DNA of 64,000 nt from Callorhinus ursinus (GCF_003265705.1 NW_020312968.1:9204593-9268592), one strand, 5' to 3'; positions 1 to 11,571 are shown, counted from the first letter of the stretch. A program made the numbers and translations. Notes: generated from the sequence alone by a model not told the origin.

Positions 1-849
1 GAGGGCACTGGGCTTTGAACCCAAGAAAGAAGAGATCAAGAAAATGATAAGCGAAATCGATAAGGAAGGGACAGGAAAAATGAACTTTAGTGACTTTTTG
101 ACTGTGATGACTCAGAAAATGTCTGAGAAAGATACCAAAGAAGAAATTCTGAAAGCTTTCAAGCTCTTCGATGATGATGAAACTGGGAAGATATCATTCA
201 AAAATCTAAAGCGTGTGGCCAAGGAGTTGGGTGAGAACCTCACTGATGAGGAGCTACAGGAAATGATCGATGAGGCTGATGGAGATGGAGATGGAGAAGT
301 CAATGAGCAGGAGTTCCTGCGCATCATGAAAAAGACCAGCCTTTACTAAAATCAGTCTCTTCTTTTCATATTGTGTGAAACCTGGGTTTTGAGAACATAA
401 ACTATTTTCTCCTACTGACCTACCTGTACAACTTTAGTAACAATCTTGAATCTCTTTTAGGTACTTGAAAGTGTTCTTTGACATTTAAGTTCTCTTTAAG
501 GTGACCTCCTGATTGCTTCAGTTCCCCAGAGCAAAACAAAAGCACATTAGGGTGGTGAAAAGGGTCTTAAAGCTTTCACCCACATGCATTTCTGCCTTGT
601 ATCACCTCACTCTTGTCATGCATTTCCACAATGATGCCACCCCAGAACGACTTCTTAGACAAGCACATGTTGTATCCATGCCACCAGAATCAGGGGGCAT
701 CTTGATGTTTCTAGTTATAACTGACACCCGAGTACCGCTTTCTCTTTTATAAAACCCAGTGAACTTATTCACGTGCATTTGGATGTGTGTTTGTGCTATT
801 TGTTTTGTCTTAAAAATAAAGCCTTTCTTATTTAAAAAAAAAAAAAAAA
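1..849 (+). pseudogene. CETN2-like retrocopy: CETN2 processed retrocopy, 3' part (coding end, 3' UTR, poly(A))
   Basis: The segment looks like a reverse-transcribed centrin-2 mRNA. Coding sequence runs from base 2 to 349 without an intron, although the parental CETN2 gene is split into several exons. About 480 bp of 3' UTR follow, with an AATAAA signal at 815-820 and a 16-A tract at 834-849, after which unrelated DNA begins. The 5' end and the 5' TSD lie left of the window. The sequence follows CETN2 rather than CETN1, the known older intronless relative: it has [15 protein letters not shown] and AFKLFDDD where CETN1 differs. It is called a retrocopy, and a pseudogene by default, because no promoter or expression can be seen. 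Confidence 0.85.
2..349 (+). CDS. Centrin-2-like open frame, C-terminal 115 codons, 5' cut by window edge
   Basis: The frame is open from base 2 (R-A-L-G-F-E-P...) to a TAA at 347-349. It covers roughly the last two thirds of centrin-2, an EF-hand calcium-binding protein of centrioles that also acts in XPC-dependent DNA repair and mRNA export. Three EF-hands are visible: EISEID-type loop 2 ([12 protein letters not shown]), loop 3 ([12 protein letters not shown]) and loop 4 ([12 protein letters not shown]). The C-terminal KKTSLY is intact. Relative to human CETN2 as I recall it, there is G-to-S in NFSDF and R-to-G at the second position of loop 4. No stop or frameshift occurs in the visible part. 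The upstream coding part cannot be judged, so expression as a protein is unknown. Confidence 0.7.
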   Translation, partial: RALGFEPKKEEIKKMISEIDKEGTGKMNFSDFLTVMTQKMSEKDTKEEILKAFKLFDDDETGKISFKNLKRVAKELGENLTDEELQEMIDEADGDGDGEVNEQEFLRIMKKTSLY

Positions 850-850
850 G

Positions 851-3049
851 ATTACCGCTAGATTCAACGATTTTGCTACAAAGACTCACAGGATTCAACA
901 TATAGTTGTATTTGTGGCTATGATTTACTGCAACAAATGGATACAAAGCAAAATCAGCCAAGGGGAAAGTGCAGGGCTGAAGTCCAGAGGAGGCCAGGTG
1001 CAAACTTCCAAGAGTCCTCTCCCGGTGAGTCACACAGGATGCACTTAATTTCCCCAGCAAAGAATTGTGAAATGCTATTTACTGGGGAAGCTCATTAGAG
1101 CCTCAATTGGCCAAGCTTTTTCTTGGGGGCTGGTCACAGAGGCGCTCGTTGCCTTGCAGTACCAGAATTCCAGACTCCCACAAGTTCAACATGAACCATA
1201 TTGTTTGCACAAACGGTTTAGGTGCAATGAGCCTCTCTCATTAGGGAATTCTAATCCCACAAGTCAAGTTTCTAGATGCTAGCCAAGGCTTTTTAATAGA
1301 TAACAGGCTCAGTTCTACTGTTAGTTCTTTTCTGCCAAAAATGAATGGAAGATCTCTGAGAAAATGAGAGTTTTTTAAAGGAGATTGAACACCTCCTATA
1401 GGAACTATTTAAATTATGGAATCAGACTAAGCTGTAAATGGACTGAAGGGTTAGTGTTTTCCTACTGGTGGTGGGCTCAAGAAGAAGGCCAGTTATCAGA
1501 TACTTTTCCTCTGCATATGTGAGTTGCAGACAGTTGTTGTATTCCCACACCCTAACATAATATTTACATGTCTGTCCAACACTTATTTAGTGGGAGTGGG
1601 AAGAAATATTTAGAAATCCTCCATAGAAGCAGTTATGCGAATCACCACACGTCGTTGTTGGCTGGTTCACTGTTCTGGTGCTACACAGACCCTGAGTGCT
1701 GACAACGTTTATTTAAGATAGGGTAATCACTATGAGCTTTTTCTGAGCCCTTCAGGTAGACGAGGATCACAGAAAATTTTTGCCTGAGGTGTGGAATGGG
1801 TGAGTATCAGTGCACAATGGCTTACACAGAGCCAGACTGGAAGAGACATTTCACAGGAAGAACTTAGAGTACCTAGCAAGCGAACTGAAGATAAAGAAGC
1901 AAAGATGATCCATAGCTTCAAATCTGGATGGCTGGGAAAGTTCTAAAACCACTAAATGGAATAAGAAAGACATGGAGATGGGGGAGAATTTGTTATAGGA
2001 GAGAAATGATGAGTCACATTTTAGACGTTTTAAATGTGAGATGACATCAGTACAAAATCTTTGAAAGGTGGTGCTGTGGGATAGATGGCCTGGAGAGAGG
2101 TCAGTGCCCTATGCACAGTAGTAGTCATTGGCAGGGGAAAAATAGCTCTAAGGAACAGTATTGGGACCATGGATGATACCTGAATACAAACTGTGAATTA
2201 CATAATTATACTGCACCAATTATTCCTTAGGTTGAAAATATTACCATAGCTATGTGTCCTTGTTCTTAGGAAATACACACTGAACTATTTATAGGCAAAG
2301 GAGCTCAATGTCCCCAGCCTACTCTCAAATGGTAAGCAATTGGTGACTCTGGGTAAAGACTATATGGGAGCTCCTTGTGCCATTCTTGCAACTTTCCTGT
2401 AAGTGTGAAATTATATAAAACACATTACCCCCAAAAGGTGATGGTTGAGGAACCATGGGAGTGAATGAATTCTCTGAGATTGCATAAAATGAGAAGCACA
2501 GAGTTCTGGATCCCAAGTCCTGTGGATGCTCACGGCTGAGTCCATAAGGAAGCCATGAAGGGCAGAGAAGGAGAGGCATGAAGTGGGCAATGTCATAGAT
2601 TCTGAAGGTCGAGGGAGGTGGAGGAATGCAGTGGTAGCCAACAAGTGCCCACTTCCAAAGAAACTTCATAGAGGGAAAAACCTGACAAAACACAAACCAA
2701 ACAACAGTGCTGTTTCAGGGAACTAGAGGAAGTCGAATGAAACATCCTGATAAAAGATGGGAAAAGCATGTCGGAGAAAGATATGCTGAGGGCAAACAGG
2801 CTCTATAGAAACAGGAAGCACTAAAGATGCAGCAAGAGAATATGGGGAAAATCTGCCTTAAGGTTAAGAAAGCTTTCCTCCTTTTCTTCTCTTCTCTTCC
2901 CTCTTCTTTTAAACAAATCATGGACAGACATGGTCAGGATGTTACAGAAGTGTCCTCTTAGCAGGCCCCTACTTGACCTTCTGACATGATGAAGAACAAA
3001 CAGCCTATAGTTTTACCACCTATATCAATACAATGTATCAGCGTATCTT
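851..3049. other. No gene recognised
   Basis: I find no coding exon, RNA gene or confidently named repeat here. Short open frames on both strands lack family features. A pyrimidine-rich run occurs near 2877-2908. This is probably intronic or 3'-flanking DNA of CFAP95. Confidence 0.5.
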
Positions 3050-3310
3050 AAGAGTCAGGTATTCTGCGGAGGGGGAGACGAACCACGAGAGACGATGGAC
3101 TCTGAAAAACAAACTGAGGGTTCTAGAGGGGAGAGGGGTGGGGGGATGGGTTAGCCTGGTGATGGGTATTAAAGAGGGCACGTTCTGCATGGAGCACTGG
3201 GTGTTATGCACAAACAATGAATCATGGAACACTATATTAAAGACTAATGATGTAATGTATGGTGATTAACATAACAATAAAAAATTTTTTAAAAAGAGTC
3301 AGGTATTCTG
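3050..3310. repeat. 17-bp target-site duplication around the 3.1-kb L1
   Basis: The two copies (3050-3066 and 3294-3310) are identical, which suggests a recent insertion. Confidence 0.92.
3067..3293 (+). mobile_element. L1 3' end, strongly 5'-truncated, with perfect TSD
   Basis: The sequence matches the young carnivoran L1 3' UTR seen again at 11.9-12.1 kb, 14.3-14.7 kb and 27 kb: a G-rich stretch, then 'gagcactgggtgttat', then 'aaaactaatgatgtaatg'-like sequence and an A-rich tail. A perfect 17-bp direct repeat, aagagtcaggtattctg, flanks it at 3050-3066 and 3294-3310. That shows target-primed insertion with only about 227 bp copied. The two open frames here are repeat-derived. Confidence 0.9.
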
Positions 3311-4689
3311 TTCTTAAATTCCCATCCCCTCCCCACCCCCATCCCCATGGCCCCCTGAATGCTATATTCTCACTCTGAGCACCGTTGTCTCCTGAACTTT
3401 CTTCGGAATAAAATGACATGACTGTTTCTTAGTCAACTGTATTCAGTCCTCACCCAGTTTTGGTTATACTTAGTCTTATTTGATTTCATCTTATTTCTCT
3501 GGGATCTTTTATTTTTTATGGTTTTATTTTTCAAGGTCATTTTCAGTTTTCAGCCTGCTTTCTGAAACATCAGTAACTGCCTAATTTAATATTGTACGAT
3601 AATTTGAAAGCATAGTCTCAATTCCTTCATCCAGATCATCCATAAAAATGCACAATGTGTTATGTTTCCTGGCCAAATCAGTCATTGTGAACTAACCTTG
3701 TGTCCACCGTTACAGATAATTATTAGCCACGTGGCATTCATACAGCAAAGACCATTCTTCCCTAGCATACCTGTAAGTATGCTCATTTGGGGTACTTCAT
3801 TTAGTCTTAAAAAGGTATTTGAGGCAGCAAGCTTATTTATATGAATGTCACATTGGATGGAGTAAAAGTAAATAAATATACAGGTAGATTACTGTGAGAT
3901 TTCATTTCATTATTTTCAGTATACATAATGTATAAAATTCTTTAGCTGTTATACGCACTTGACTGAAGACCTGTCATCCCCTATTAAGGTTGTCTTCTAT
4001 ACACACATGCAGAGTGATGTGGGAGAAAAAGGACAATTTCCATACAGCCAAATCTACTTTACCAACCCTAGGGATCATGGAGGAGAGGTATCTCAGACAT
4101 TCACTTCCTCACTTCTTTAAAAATGATTTCATTTCTATTGGATATTTTCTTCTCCCAGTGATTACATCATAGACCTAAGAGTAAATGGCAAATGTAGCTA
4201 CAACAAACATATTACTAGTTGGATATATTTTTGTTATGTATCTAAGAAACATTTATTATACCTTTTTATTTGATAAAATTTTACAAAGGAAAAACATTTG
4301 TAACCAGTAGAGGTATTCAACTAAAGGAAAATTGTCACTGGGAAGTGCAAGGAAGTTTAGGCCAGGGATATAAATATAAGTATCTGTATCATTACTGAGT
4401 CTGGTCATCACAAAGAAAAATATGGAGATCTATATGAACAATCACTTCACAAAATAAGCTGACCTTAAACAATATCACACAAACTTTAGTAATGGCCAGC
4501 ATCAAAAAATAAGCAATACAGTATTAAACCTTAGCTATTGACACATTTTTTATTTTTTATGCACAAATTTTGATTGGTCCTATCATTTTAATCATAGAAA
4601 AAATATCATTTTTTTTATTCCTCAGTCTATATTATGTGAGGACACCTGCCACTATTTTATACTTATAATGGTAGGGTTATAACCTATAG
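3311..4689. other. AT-rich non-coding DNA, left flank of the truncated L1
   Basis: No exon or clear repeat was recognised. The stretch directly left of the L1 junction (about 4597-4689) is neither L1 3' UTR nor the MER2-like DNA found on the other side of the L1. Confidence 0.5.
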
Positions 4690-6055
4690 CCTTAGTGGTT
4701 ATAGGTCTGTTCAGGTTTTCTATTTCTTCCTGGTTCAATTTTGGTAGTTGATACATCTTTAGGAATGCACCCATTTCTTCCAGGTTATCTAATTTGCTGG
4801 CATAGAGTTGGTCATAATATGTTCTTATAATTGTTTGTATTTCTTTGGTGTCGGTTGGGAACTCTCCTCTTTCATTCATGATTTTGTTGATTTGGGTCAT
4901 TTCTCTTTTCTTTTGAATAATCCTGGCCAGGGGTTTATCAATCTTGTTAATTCTTTCAAAGAACCAGCTCCTAGTTTTGTTGATCTGTTCTACTGTTCTT
5001 TTGGTTTCTATTTCATTGATTTCTGCTCTGATCTTGATTATTTCTCTTCTCCTGCTGGGTTTAGGCTTTCTTTGCTGTTCTTTCTCCAGCTCCTTTAGGT
5101 GTAGGGTTAGGTTGTATATTTGAGACCTTTCTTGTTTCTTGAGAAAGGCTTGTATTGCTATATACTTTCCTCTCAGGACTGCCTTTGCTGTATCCCAAAG
5201 ATTTTGAACAGTTGTGTTTTCATTTTCATTGGTTTCCACGAATTTTTTTAATTCTTCTTTAATTTCCTGGTTGACCCATTCATTCTTTAGTAGGATGCTC
5301 TTTAGCCTCCATGTATTTGAGTTCTTTCCGACTTTCTCTTGTGATTGAGTTCTAGTTTCAAAGCATTGTGGTCTGAAAATATGCAGGGAATAATCCCAAT
5401 CTTTTGGTACCAGTTGAGACCTGATTTGTGACCTAGGATGTGATCTATTCTGGAGAATGTTCCAGGGGCACTAGAGAAAAATGTGTATTCCGTTGCTTTG
5501 GGATGGAATGTTCTGAATATGTCTGTGAAGCCCATTTGGTCCAGTGTGTCATTTAAAGTCTTTATTTCCTTGTTGATCTTTTGCTTAGATGATCTGTCCA
5601 TTTCAGTCAGGGGGGGTGTTAAAGTCCCCCACTATTGTTGTATTGTTCTCAATGTGTTTCTTCGCTTTTGTTATTAATTGCCTTATATAATTGGCTGCTC
5701 CCATGTTAGGGGCATAGATATTTACAATTGTTAGATCTTCTTGTTGGATAGACCCTTTAAGTAGGATACAGTGTCCTTCCTCATCTCTTATTACAGTCTC
5801 TGTTTTAAAATCTAATTTGTCTGATATAAGGATTGCCACCCCAGCTTTCTTTTGGTGTCCATGAGCATGGTAAATGGTTTTCCACCCCCTCACTTTCAAT
5901 CTGGGGGTGTCTTTGGGTCTAAAATGAGTCTCTTGCAGACAGCATATCGATGGGTCTTGTTTTTTAATCCAATCTGATAGCCTGTGTCTTTTGATTGGGG
6001 CATTTAGCCCATTTACATTCAGGGTAACTATTGAAAGGTATGAATTTAGTGCCAT
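4690..6055 (-). pseudogene. L1 ORF2 5' part: endonuclease domain, broken and lacking RT
   Basis: ORF2 starts at the ATG ending at 6055 (M-A-L-N-S-Y-L-S-I-V-T-L-N-V-N-G). The APE-type endonuclease motifs are visible: [27 protein letters not shown] and [11 protein letters not shown], which carry the catalytic Asn, Glu, Asp/Asn and His residues of the family. A run of seven C on the coding strand (5610-5616) shifts the frame right after GDFNT. A second shift lies between about 5330 and 5240. The third block begins [20 protein letters not shown] and ends near 4690. The reverse-transcriptase and C-terminal domains are missing, so no retrotransposition function remains. Confidence 0.88.
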
Positions 6056-6136
6056 TGTATTGCCTGTAAGGTGACTGTGACTGTATATTGTCTCTGTTCC
6101 TTTCTGATCTGTGCTGCTTTTAGGCTCTCTCTTTGT

Positions 6137-7032
6137 TTAAAGGACCCCTTTCAATATTGCTTGGAGGGCTGGTTTCATGTTTGCAAATTCCTTTAGTTTT
6201 TGTTTGTCCTGGAAGCTTTTTATCTCTCCTTCAATTTTCAATGAGAGCCTAGCTGGATATAATATTCTTGGCTGCATATTTTTCTCGTTTAGTGCTCTGA
6301 AGATATCATGCCAGTCCTTTCTGGCCTGCCAGGTCTCTGTGGATAGGTCTGTCGCCATTCTAATGTTTCTACCATTGTAGGTTACATATCTCTTCTTCCG
6401 AGCTGCTTTCAGGATTTTCTCTTTGTCTCTGAGACTCGTAAGTTTTACTATTAGATGTCGGGGTGTTGACCTATTTTTATTGATTTTGAGAGGGCTTCTC
6501 TGTGCCTCCTGGATTTTGATGCCTGTTTCCTTCCCCACATTAGGGAAGTTCTCTGCTATTATTTGCTCCAATTTACCTTCTACCCCTCTCTCTCTTTTTC
6601 TTCTTCTGGGATCCCAATTATTCTAATGTTGTTTCATCTTATTGTATCGCTTATCTCTTGAATTCTGCCCTCATGATCCTGTAGTTGCTTCTCTCTCTTT
6701 TTCTCAGCCTCTTTATTTTCCATCATTTGGTCTTCTATATCGCTGATTCTCTCTTCTGCCTCATTTATCCTAGCAGTTAGTGCCCCCATTTTTGATTGCA
6801 CCTCATTAATAGCCTTTTTGATTTCGACTTGGTTAGATTTTAGTTCTTTTATTTCTCCAGAAAGGGTTTCTCTAATAACTCCCATGCTTTTTTGAAGCCC
6901 AGCTAGTATCTTTAAAGTCATGATTCTGAACTCTAGGTCCAACATCGTACTAATGTCCGTATTGAGTAGGTCCCTGGCTGACGGTACTATCTCCTGTTCT
7001 TTTTGCTGAGGTGATTTTTTTCATCTTGTCAT
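6137..7032 (-). pseudogene. L1 ORF1 (RNA-binding protein), inactivated
   Basis: The likely start is the ATG at 7032-7030 (M-T-R), giving about 298 codons. The order matches L1 ORF1p: a leader, a coiled coil (about 6930-6640, with EAEERISDIEDQ), the RRM-like region and the C-terminal domain (QEAQRSPLKINKNRSTPRHL, KIEGEIKSFQDKQKLKEF). ORF1p is the trimeric RNA chaperone that coats L1 RNA. Damage is clear: codon 4 is TGA (7021-7023), another TGA sits at 6634-6636 after ISDTIR, and a frameshift near 6575-6585 separates the two open blocks. Confidence 0.87.
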
Positions 7033-8819
7033 TTTGTCCAGAGGAGAACAGATGAATGAGAGAACAAAATGCTAACAGGTTAACAATGTCCCCAGCAAAT
7101 ATACTCTATACAAATCAGAAAAGACCTGAAACCAGCGGAAAAGAAAGGGAAAGAAAGAAAAAAAAACAAAAAGAAAAAGATAAAAACAAAAACTGAACAA
7201 TACAAAAAAAAACCCCGAATATGATCAAATATGATCAGCCTATTGCAAAGATCAGTGCCACACACTAGATTTTGGGCGTATTTTGGTCTGTTAGAAAAAA
7301 GTGCCTCCTAAAAGGAAGAAAGACTTATATATGTACAAAATAAGGGTTGATACAATGAAGGGATGGAGGATGACTATAAAGATGAAAATTATAAAAGATT
7401 TTATAAAAGGAATTGATATGATAAGAAGTTGTTTGAAAAAAGAAAGAAGAAAATTTAAAAAAAAAGGGGGGAGAGAATGTGATCAGGCAGGAGACTAGAA
7501 CAAAGCCATACACTAGTGATTTAGGGTATATTTTGATCTGTAAGAAGAAACTGTATCTCAAAATTTTAAAGCGAGAACAACTTATATGCCAAAAATAAGG
7601 GTAACTACTATGAAGGGATAAAATATGACTCTAAAATGAAAAATAAAAAATGTTTTTTTAAAAATAGGGATTGATAAGATGTTGGTTGAAAAAGGGAAAA
7701 TAAAAAATAAAAAAAAGTTAAAAAATTAACTTTGAAAAACTAATGAATCATGGTAAAAAAAAGCCATGAATTCTATGTGCAGTATTCCCCTAGCGCTGGA
7801 GTTCTCCCGTTCTCCTTGATCGGTAAACTTGGTCTTGGCTTGCTGGCTGTTCCTGCTGATCTTCTGGGGGAGGGGCCTGTTGCCGTGGTTCCCAAATGTT
7901 TTTGCCGGAGGCAGAATTGCCCCACCCTTGTCGGTCAGGGCTAAGCAAGCTGCTTCGGTTTGCTCTCAGGAGCTTTTGTTCCCTGCAAGCTCTGGTACAG
8001 CTTTGGAGGACCAGGGTGAAAATGGTGGCCTCCCAATCTCCACCCGGAGGAGCTGAGAACTCGGGGCCCCGCTCCTCAGTGCTCCCCCAGAGAAAAGCAG
8101 TCACTCCCGTCTCCCCGGTCTCTGGCCGCACTCCGTGCTCACCCGGCCTGTGACCAAGCGTTTCTATCTCTGGCACCCAACCCCGTGTGGAGTCTCCAAA
8201 CCCAGCAGATCCCTGCGGTGCGCTCCCGCGCCGCTCCTCCCGGGGGAGTAAGGGGAGTCTCCCCGGATCTGCCGCTTGTTGGGTCCCTGCTGGAGGAGCA
8301 GTGGCCCGCCTGGGCTGTGGATCACAGTTTACGGCCACCCCGAGCTGAGAGCCCGCGCCTCGGCTCCGTCTCTGCAGCCAGCCTCCCCGCTCCGATCCCT
8401 GGGAGCTCTGCCGCAGTCAGGCACCCCCGGTCTTTCTGTGACCCCGAGGGTCCTGAGACCACACTGTCCCGCAAGGGTTCCACTTCCCGCTTAGCCACTG
8501 CAGCGACGTCCCTCCGCGGAGCCGACTTCTAAAAGTTCCGATTTTGTGCTCCGCGGCTCTATCACTTGCCAGAAGCGGCCGACGGAGGCCCCTTCCCCGC
8601 CGTCTATCCTCCCGAATATCGCCTCGGATTCACTTCTCCGCACGTCCTACCTTCCAGTAAGTGGTCGCTTCTCTGTTCAGAGAGTCGTTGCTACTCTCTT
8701 CTTCGGTCTCCCGTTGAGTTCGTGGGGGTTCAGAATGGTTTGATCCCTATTCAGCTGAATTCCTGAGACCAGACGAAACCCAGGTCTCCTACTCCTCCGC
8801 CATCTTGCTCCGCCCTCCC
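7033..8819 (-). promoter_or_regulatory. L1 5' UTR with CpG-rich promoter region
   Basis: The distal part (about 7780-8819) is strikingly GC- and CpG-rich against AT-rich surroundings, as expected for an L1 internal promoter. The proximal part (7033-7740) is A-rich and has an internal duplication. Open frames here on either strand are products of base composition. Present activity cannot be judged from sequence. Confidence 0.75.
7255..7735 (-). repeat. Two diverged tandem units in the L1 5' UTR
   Basis: About 7255-7495 and 7500-7735 share the same ordered blocks: 'cacactaga' or 'acactagtgattt', then 'gtatattttg(g/a)tctgt', then 'acttatat..caaaataagggt', then 'atgaaggga', then 'gggattgataagat'-like sequence. 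The spacing is about 245 bp. Confidence 0.65.
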
Positions 8820-9046
8820 TCCTATGATTTTTAATAACATTTTTTTCTCTAGCTTAGTTTATTGTAATAATATAGTATAAAATACACATACAAAATGTGT
8901 GTTAACTGCTTATGTCATCATTAAGGCTTCTGGTCAACTGTAGGCTATTAGTAGCTAAGTTTTTGGTGAGTCAAAAATTATATGTGGATTTTTTACTGTG
9001 GGGGGGGTCAGTGCCCCTAACGCCCACATTATTCAAGGGTCAACTG
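8820..9046 (-). mobile_element. Tigger/MER2-like DNA transposon, one end
   Basis: The right end has the terminal inverted repeat read as 'caagggtcaactg' (ending at 9046). Inward sequence matches the MER2/Tigger type in reverse, including 'taggctattagta' and 'ctctagcttagttta'. The other end is missing where the L1 starts. Confidence 0.75.
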
Positions 9047-9115
9047 TGTATATATATACTGCATATATATATACTGACAGAGAGAGAGAAAGAGAGATCC
9101 TTCCTTCCTTCTTTC
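9047..9115. repeat. TA-, GA- and CTTC-rich simple repeats
   Basis: (TA)n runs are followed by GAGAGA and then TCCTTCCTTC tracts. Confidence 0.85.
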
Positions 9116-11391
9116 CTCTCACCTATTAGCAACTATACAATCCCCCCAAATAAGGTAAATCCTCTGGTATCCCAACCTGGGAAAGCTGTAAAGCCCTGTG
9201 GAGCTATATGAAGAAATGCCAGCAGGTCCTAAAATTGAAATTGGGGCCTAGGAAGTGTGATCCCTTAATGCTGGCAGCTGTAAGACTCAGAACTGGAACT
9301 GTATGGCCCATAAGGTACAATATCAAATCTCTGTGTATATGTATAAGGTCAGCACACATGTATAACACACCACGAGATCTTTCAGGCATTATTTTAGATT
9401 GAGGAAGGCCACCATTTCCTTCTAACCCAAGTGATAGAGGGCTGTTCCTGTGGTTAGCTAACAGCAGTATTTTGGAACATCCTGACATCAATCAAAAAAT
9501 ATTAGGTAGAACCACATGACCCCGTCCTTCTTCTCCAAATTCACCTCCCACCCTTACCTCATTTGTAGAATAACAAAACTCTTTCTCATTTTAGCCAATA
9601 GTCAATGTAATGAGATAAACAAGGATATTCAGCAAATGGCCATCACTCTTTTGTCAGCAGATACTGAGTTAGAACATTAACAGGATAAAAAAGAGAAAAC
9701 TAAAAAGATATATTAAGATTCAGGGAAAATAGTAAAATAAAAGTCATGAAAACACATCATAAAACCTGGGACATTACCTAGTTTAAAAAGTACACTTCAT
9801 TCTGGACTAAAAGCTTATACATGATTATTCCGTGTGGCCAATTTAGATGACACAACTTTGCATGCTATTATATTTTTAAAAGAGAACCAGAAAAAGAAAA
9901 GGAATGTATACCGGAATGAAATTATGGAAGATCATGGGGGCACAGAATGGAACAAAGATACAAAGAGAAGATTCTAAAAAGAAGAGAAAACCAAAGCTAA
10001 TTTAGTTCAGAGAAGTGATGTTTCCTTCAGAGCCCCCAGCCTGTTCTAGATTCACTCACTGTCTTAGGTTTTGGATGTTTTCAGCAAGTCATTCTTTTCC
10101 TTCTCTTCTTTTTAAGAGCACTGGTGGACATCTCTTCCCAGGAAGCAGAAAACTAAAGGCAATTCCCCAATCCCTTTGGGGGTTTTCTTGCATGTGAATG
10201 AGCCTAACTGAACAATAAAGGGCTCTTAAAGATTGCTGTCCACCTCTGACTCCTAGCCAAGATGCATTTTGGTCTGGGATGAGACTCAAAGTATTTATCA
10301 ATCAGGACAGTCACTCAGACTGGGCAAGTCCTAGAGGCCCCTGGTGAGGCAAGTATTAAATTTCCAGAAGGTCCAGGCTGGGCCCACTCAACCATGAGGC
10401 ACAGGAGGCCTAGTGCCTAGAGCCCACAGTACTTTTGAGCGCTCACAAAAATGTTTCATTTCTTTTAAAATCAGAATTTTCAAGATGAATCTAGTAACAA
10501 AGTGAAGGTATTAGTGCCATTAATTCTACACCAAACAGGATTGAATAGTAAATTTTATATTACATATATCTTACCATAATAAAAAATGCAGATGCCATTT
10601 TGAAAAACTAACTCTATTAAATGGTAGAAACTCATAGCTAAGCAGGAAATGTTGCTGGCCATTTAATATTCATAAACATTCTTAGGGCACCAACTGATGG
10701 TAGCTATTATACAGAAATTTTTGCTTAAAATAGGGTACAAGAGTCCAAAAGTACTTCCCCCCAAAAAATGAGTATGTTTTCGTTTTGTGTAATAACACCC
10801 ATTCATTTTGTGTAATAACACCCATTGGTACATTGGTAATAATTTCAAGAGGGTTAACAATAACATGGTCATATAACATGGACATAAAATATAATAACAT
10901 AGTCATAAATAGGCAAGAAGACAAACAGCCTAAGAAATATATTTCTTTAATAAGCTTTTAAATCCACCCCTGCCACCAAAAGTGATTATGATCCAACTTG
11001 GATTGTATTTGTCTTTATACCATTGCAGTTGTACAATATATATTGTTTTATTTTTTAATGGAAGAAGGAGCCCCTGATGGCAAAAGCCCTCAGGATCTGG
11101 GAAAGTCATAATGCAGTCCTGCATCCTGGGAGTCTAGGGAAGGGGCTGGGGCTACTCAGGGGGCAGGGTTCTGGGGAACGCAAGGTGACAGCAAATTTCC
11201 AATCAGCACAGAAATATCAGTATTTTAACAATTCTGTATCTGTACCAGTGCATTGAGCCCCAATGGTAGGACAGGTCAATTCTGCTGTTGTAGAGAATAA
11301 TGTTAAACAGATGCAGCCTCTTTTCATACCTACAATACTACATGGCAGGGAGTCCTCAAAGTTAGTTTGGAATGCATTCCAGTTTTATTTT
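9116..11391. other. No gene recognised; one short tandem duplication
   Basis: No exon or named repeat was found. A 21-bp unit, ttttgtgtaataacacccatt, occurs twice (10783-10803 and 10806-10826). A nearby run of 'ataacat' motifs (10858-10910) is low complexity. Confidence 0.5.
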
Positions 11392-11571
11392 TTTAAAAGA
11401 TTTTATTTATTTATTTGACAGAGAGAGAGAGTCAGAGGAGGGGCAGAGGGAGAGGGAGAAGCAGATCTCTTGCTCAGCTCCGATCCTGACATGGGTCTTG
11501 ATCCCAGAACCCTGGAATCATGACCTGAGCTAAAGGCAGACACTTAATCCACTGAGCCACCCAGGTGCTCC
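11392..11571 (-). mobile_element. Can-SINE (SINEC), antisense
   Basis: It has the tRNA-derived head 'tgagccacccaggtgc' in reverse, the internal polypyrimidine segment, and a (TTTA)n/poly(T) tail on the left. A clear TSD was not found. Confidence 0.92.

Larger units (their letters stand above)
4690..8819 (-). mobile_element. L1 element, 5'-complete but 3'-truncated, antisense
   Basis: Read on the minus strand, the element starts at about 8819 with the GGCGGAGCAAGATGGCGG-type L1 5' end. It has a 1.8-kb 5' UTR, a damaged ORF1 (7032-6137) and ORF2 from 6055. Homology stops at about 4690, just after the L1 ORF2 motif NLNRPITTK, before the reverse-transcriptase core. The 3' half of ORF2, the 3' UTR and poly(A) are absent. 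Most genomic L1 copies are instead 5'-truncated. The right flank is MER2-like transposon DNA and the left flank is not, so target DNA was probably lost too. Frameshifts and stops make the copy dead. Confidence 0.88.

Noticed and set aside
1..349. CETN1 orthologue
   Set aside because: Diagnostic residues ([29 protein letters not shown]) follow CETN2, not CETN1.
602..1060. 152-codon minus-strand frame
   Set aside because: It runs through the poly(A) and antisense of the CETN2 retrocopy 3' UTR.
7790..8338. 182-codon minus-strand and 115-codon plus-strand frames in GC-rich DNA
   Set aside because: They lie in the L1 5' UTR, where stops are rare because of GC content.
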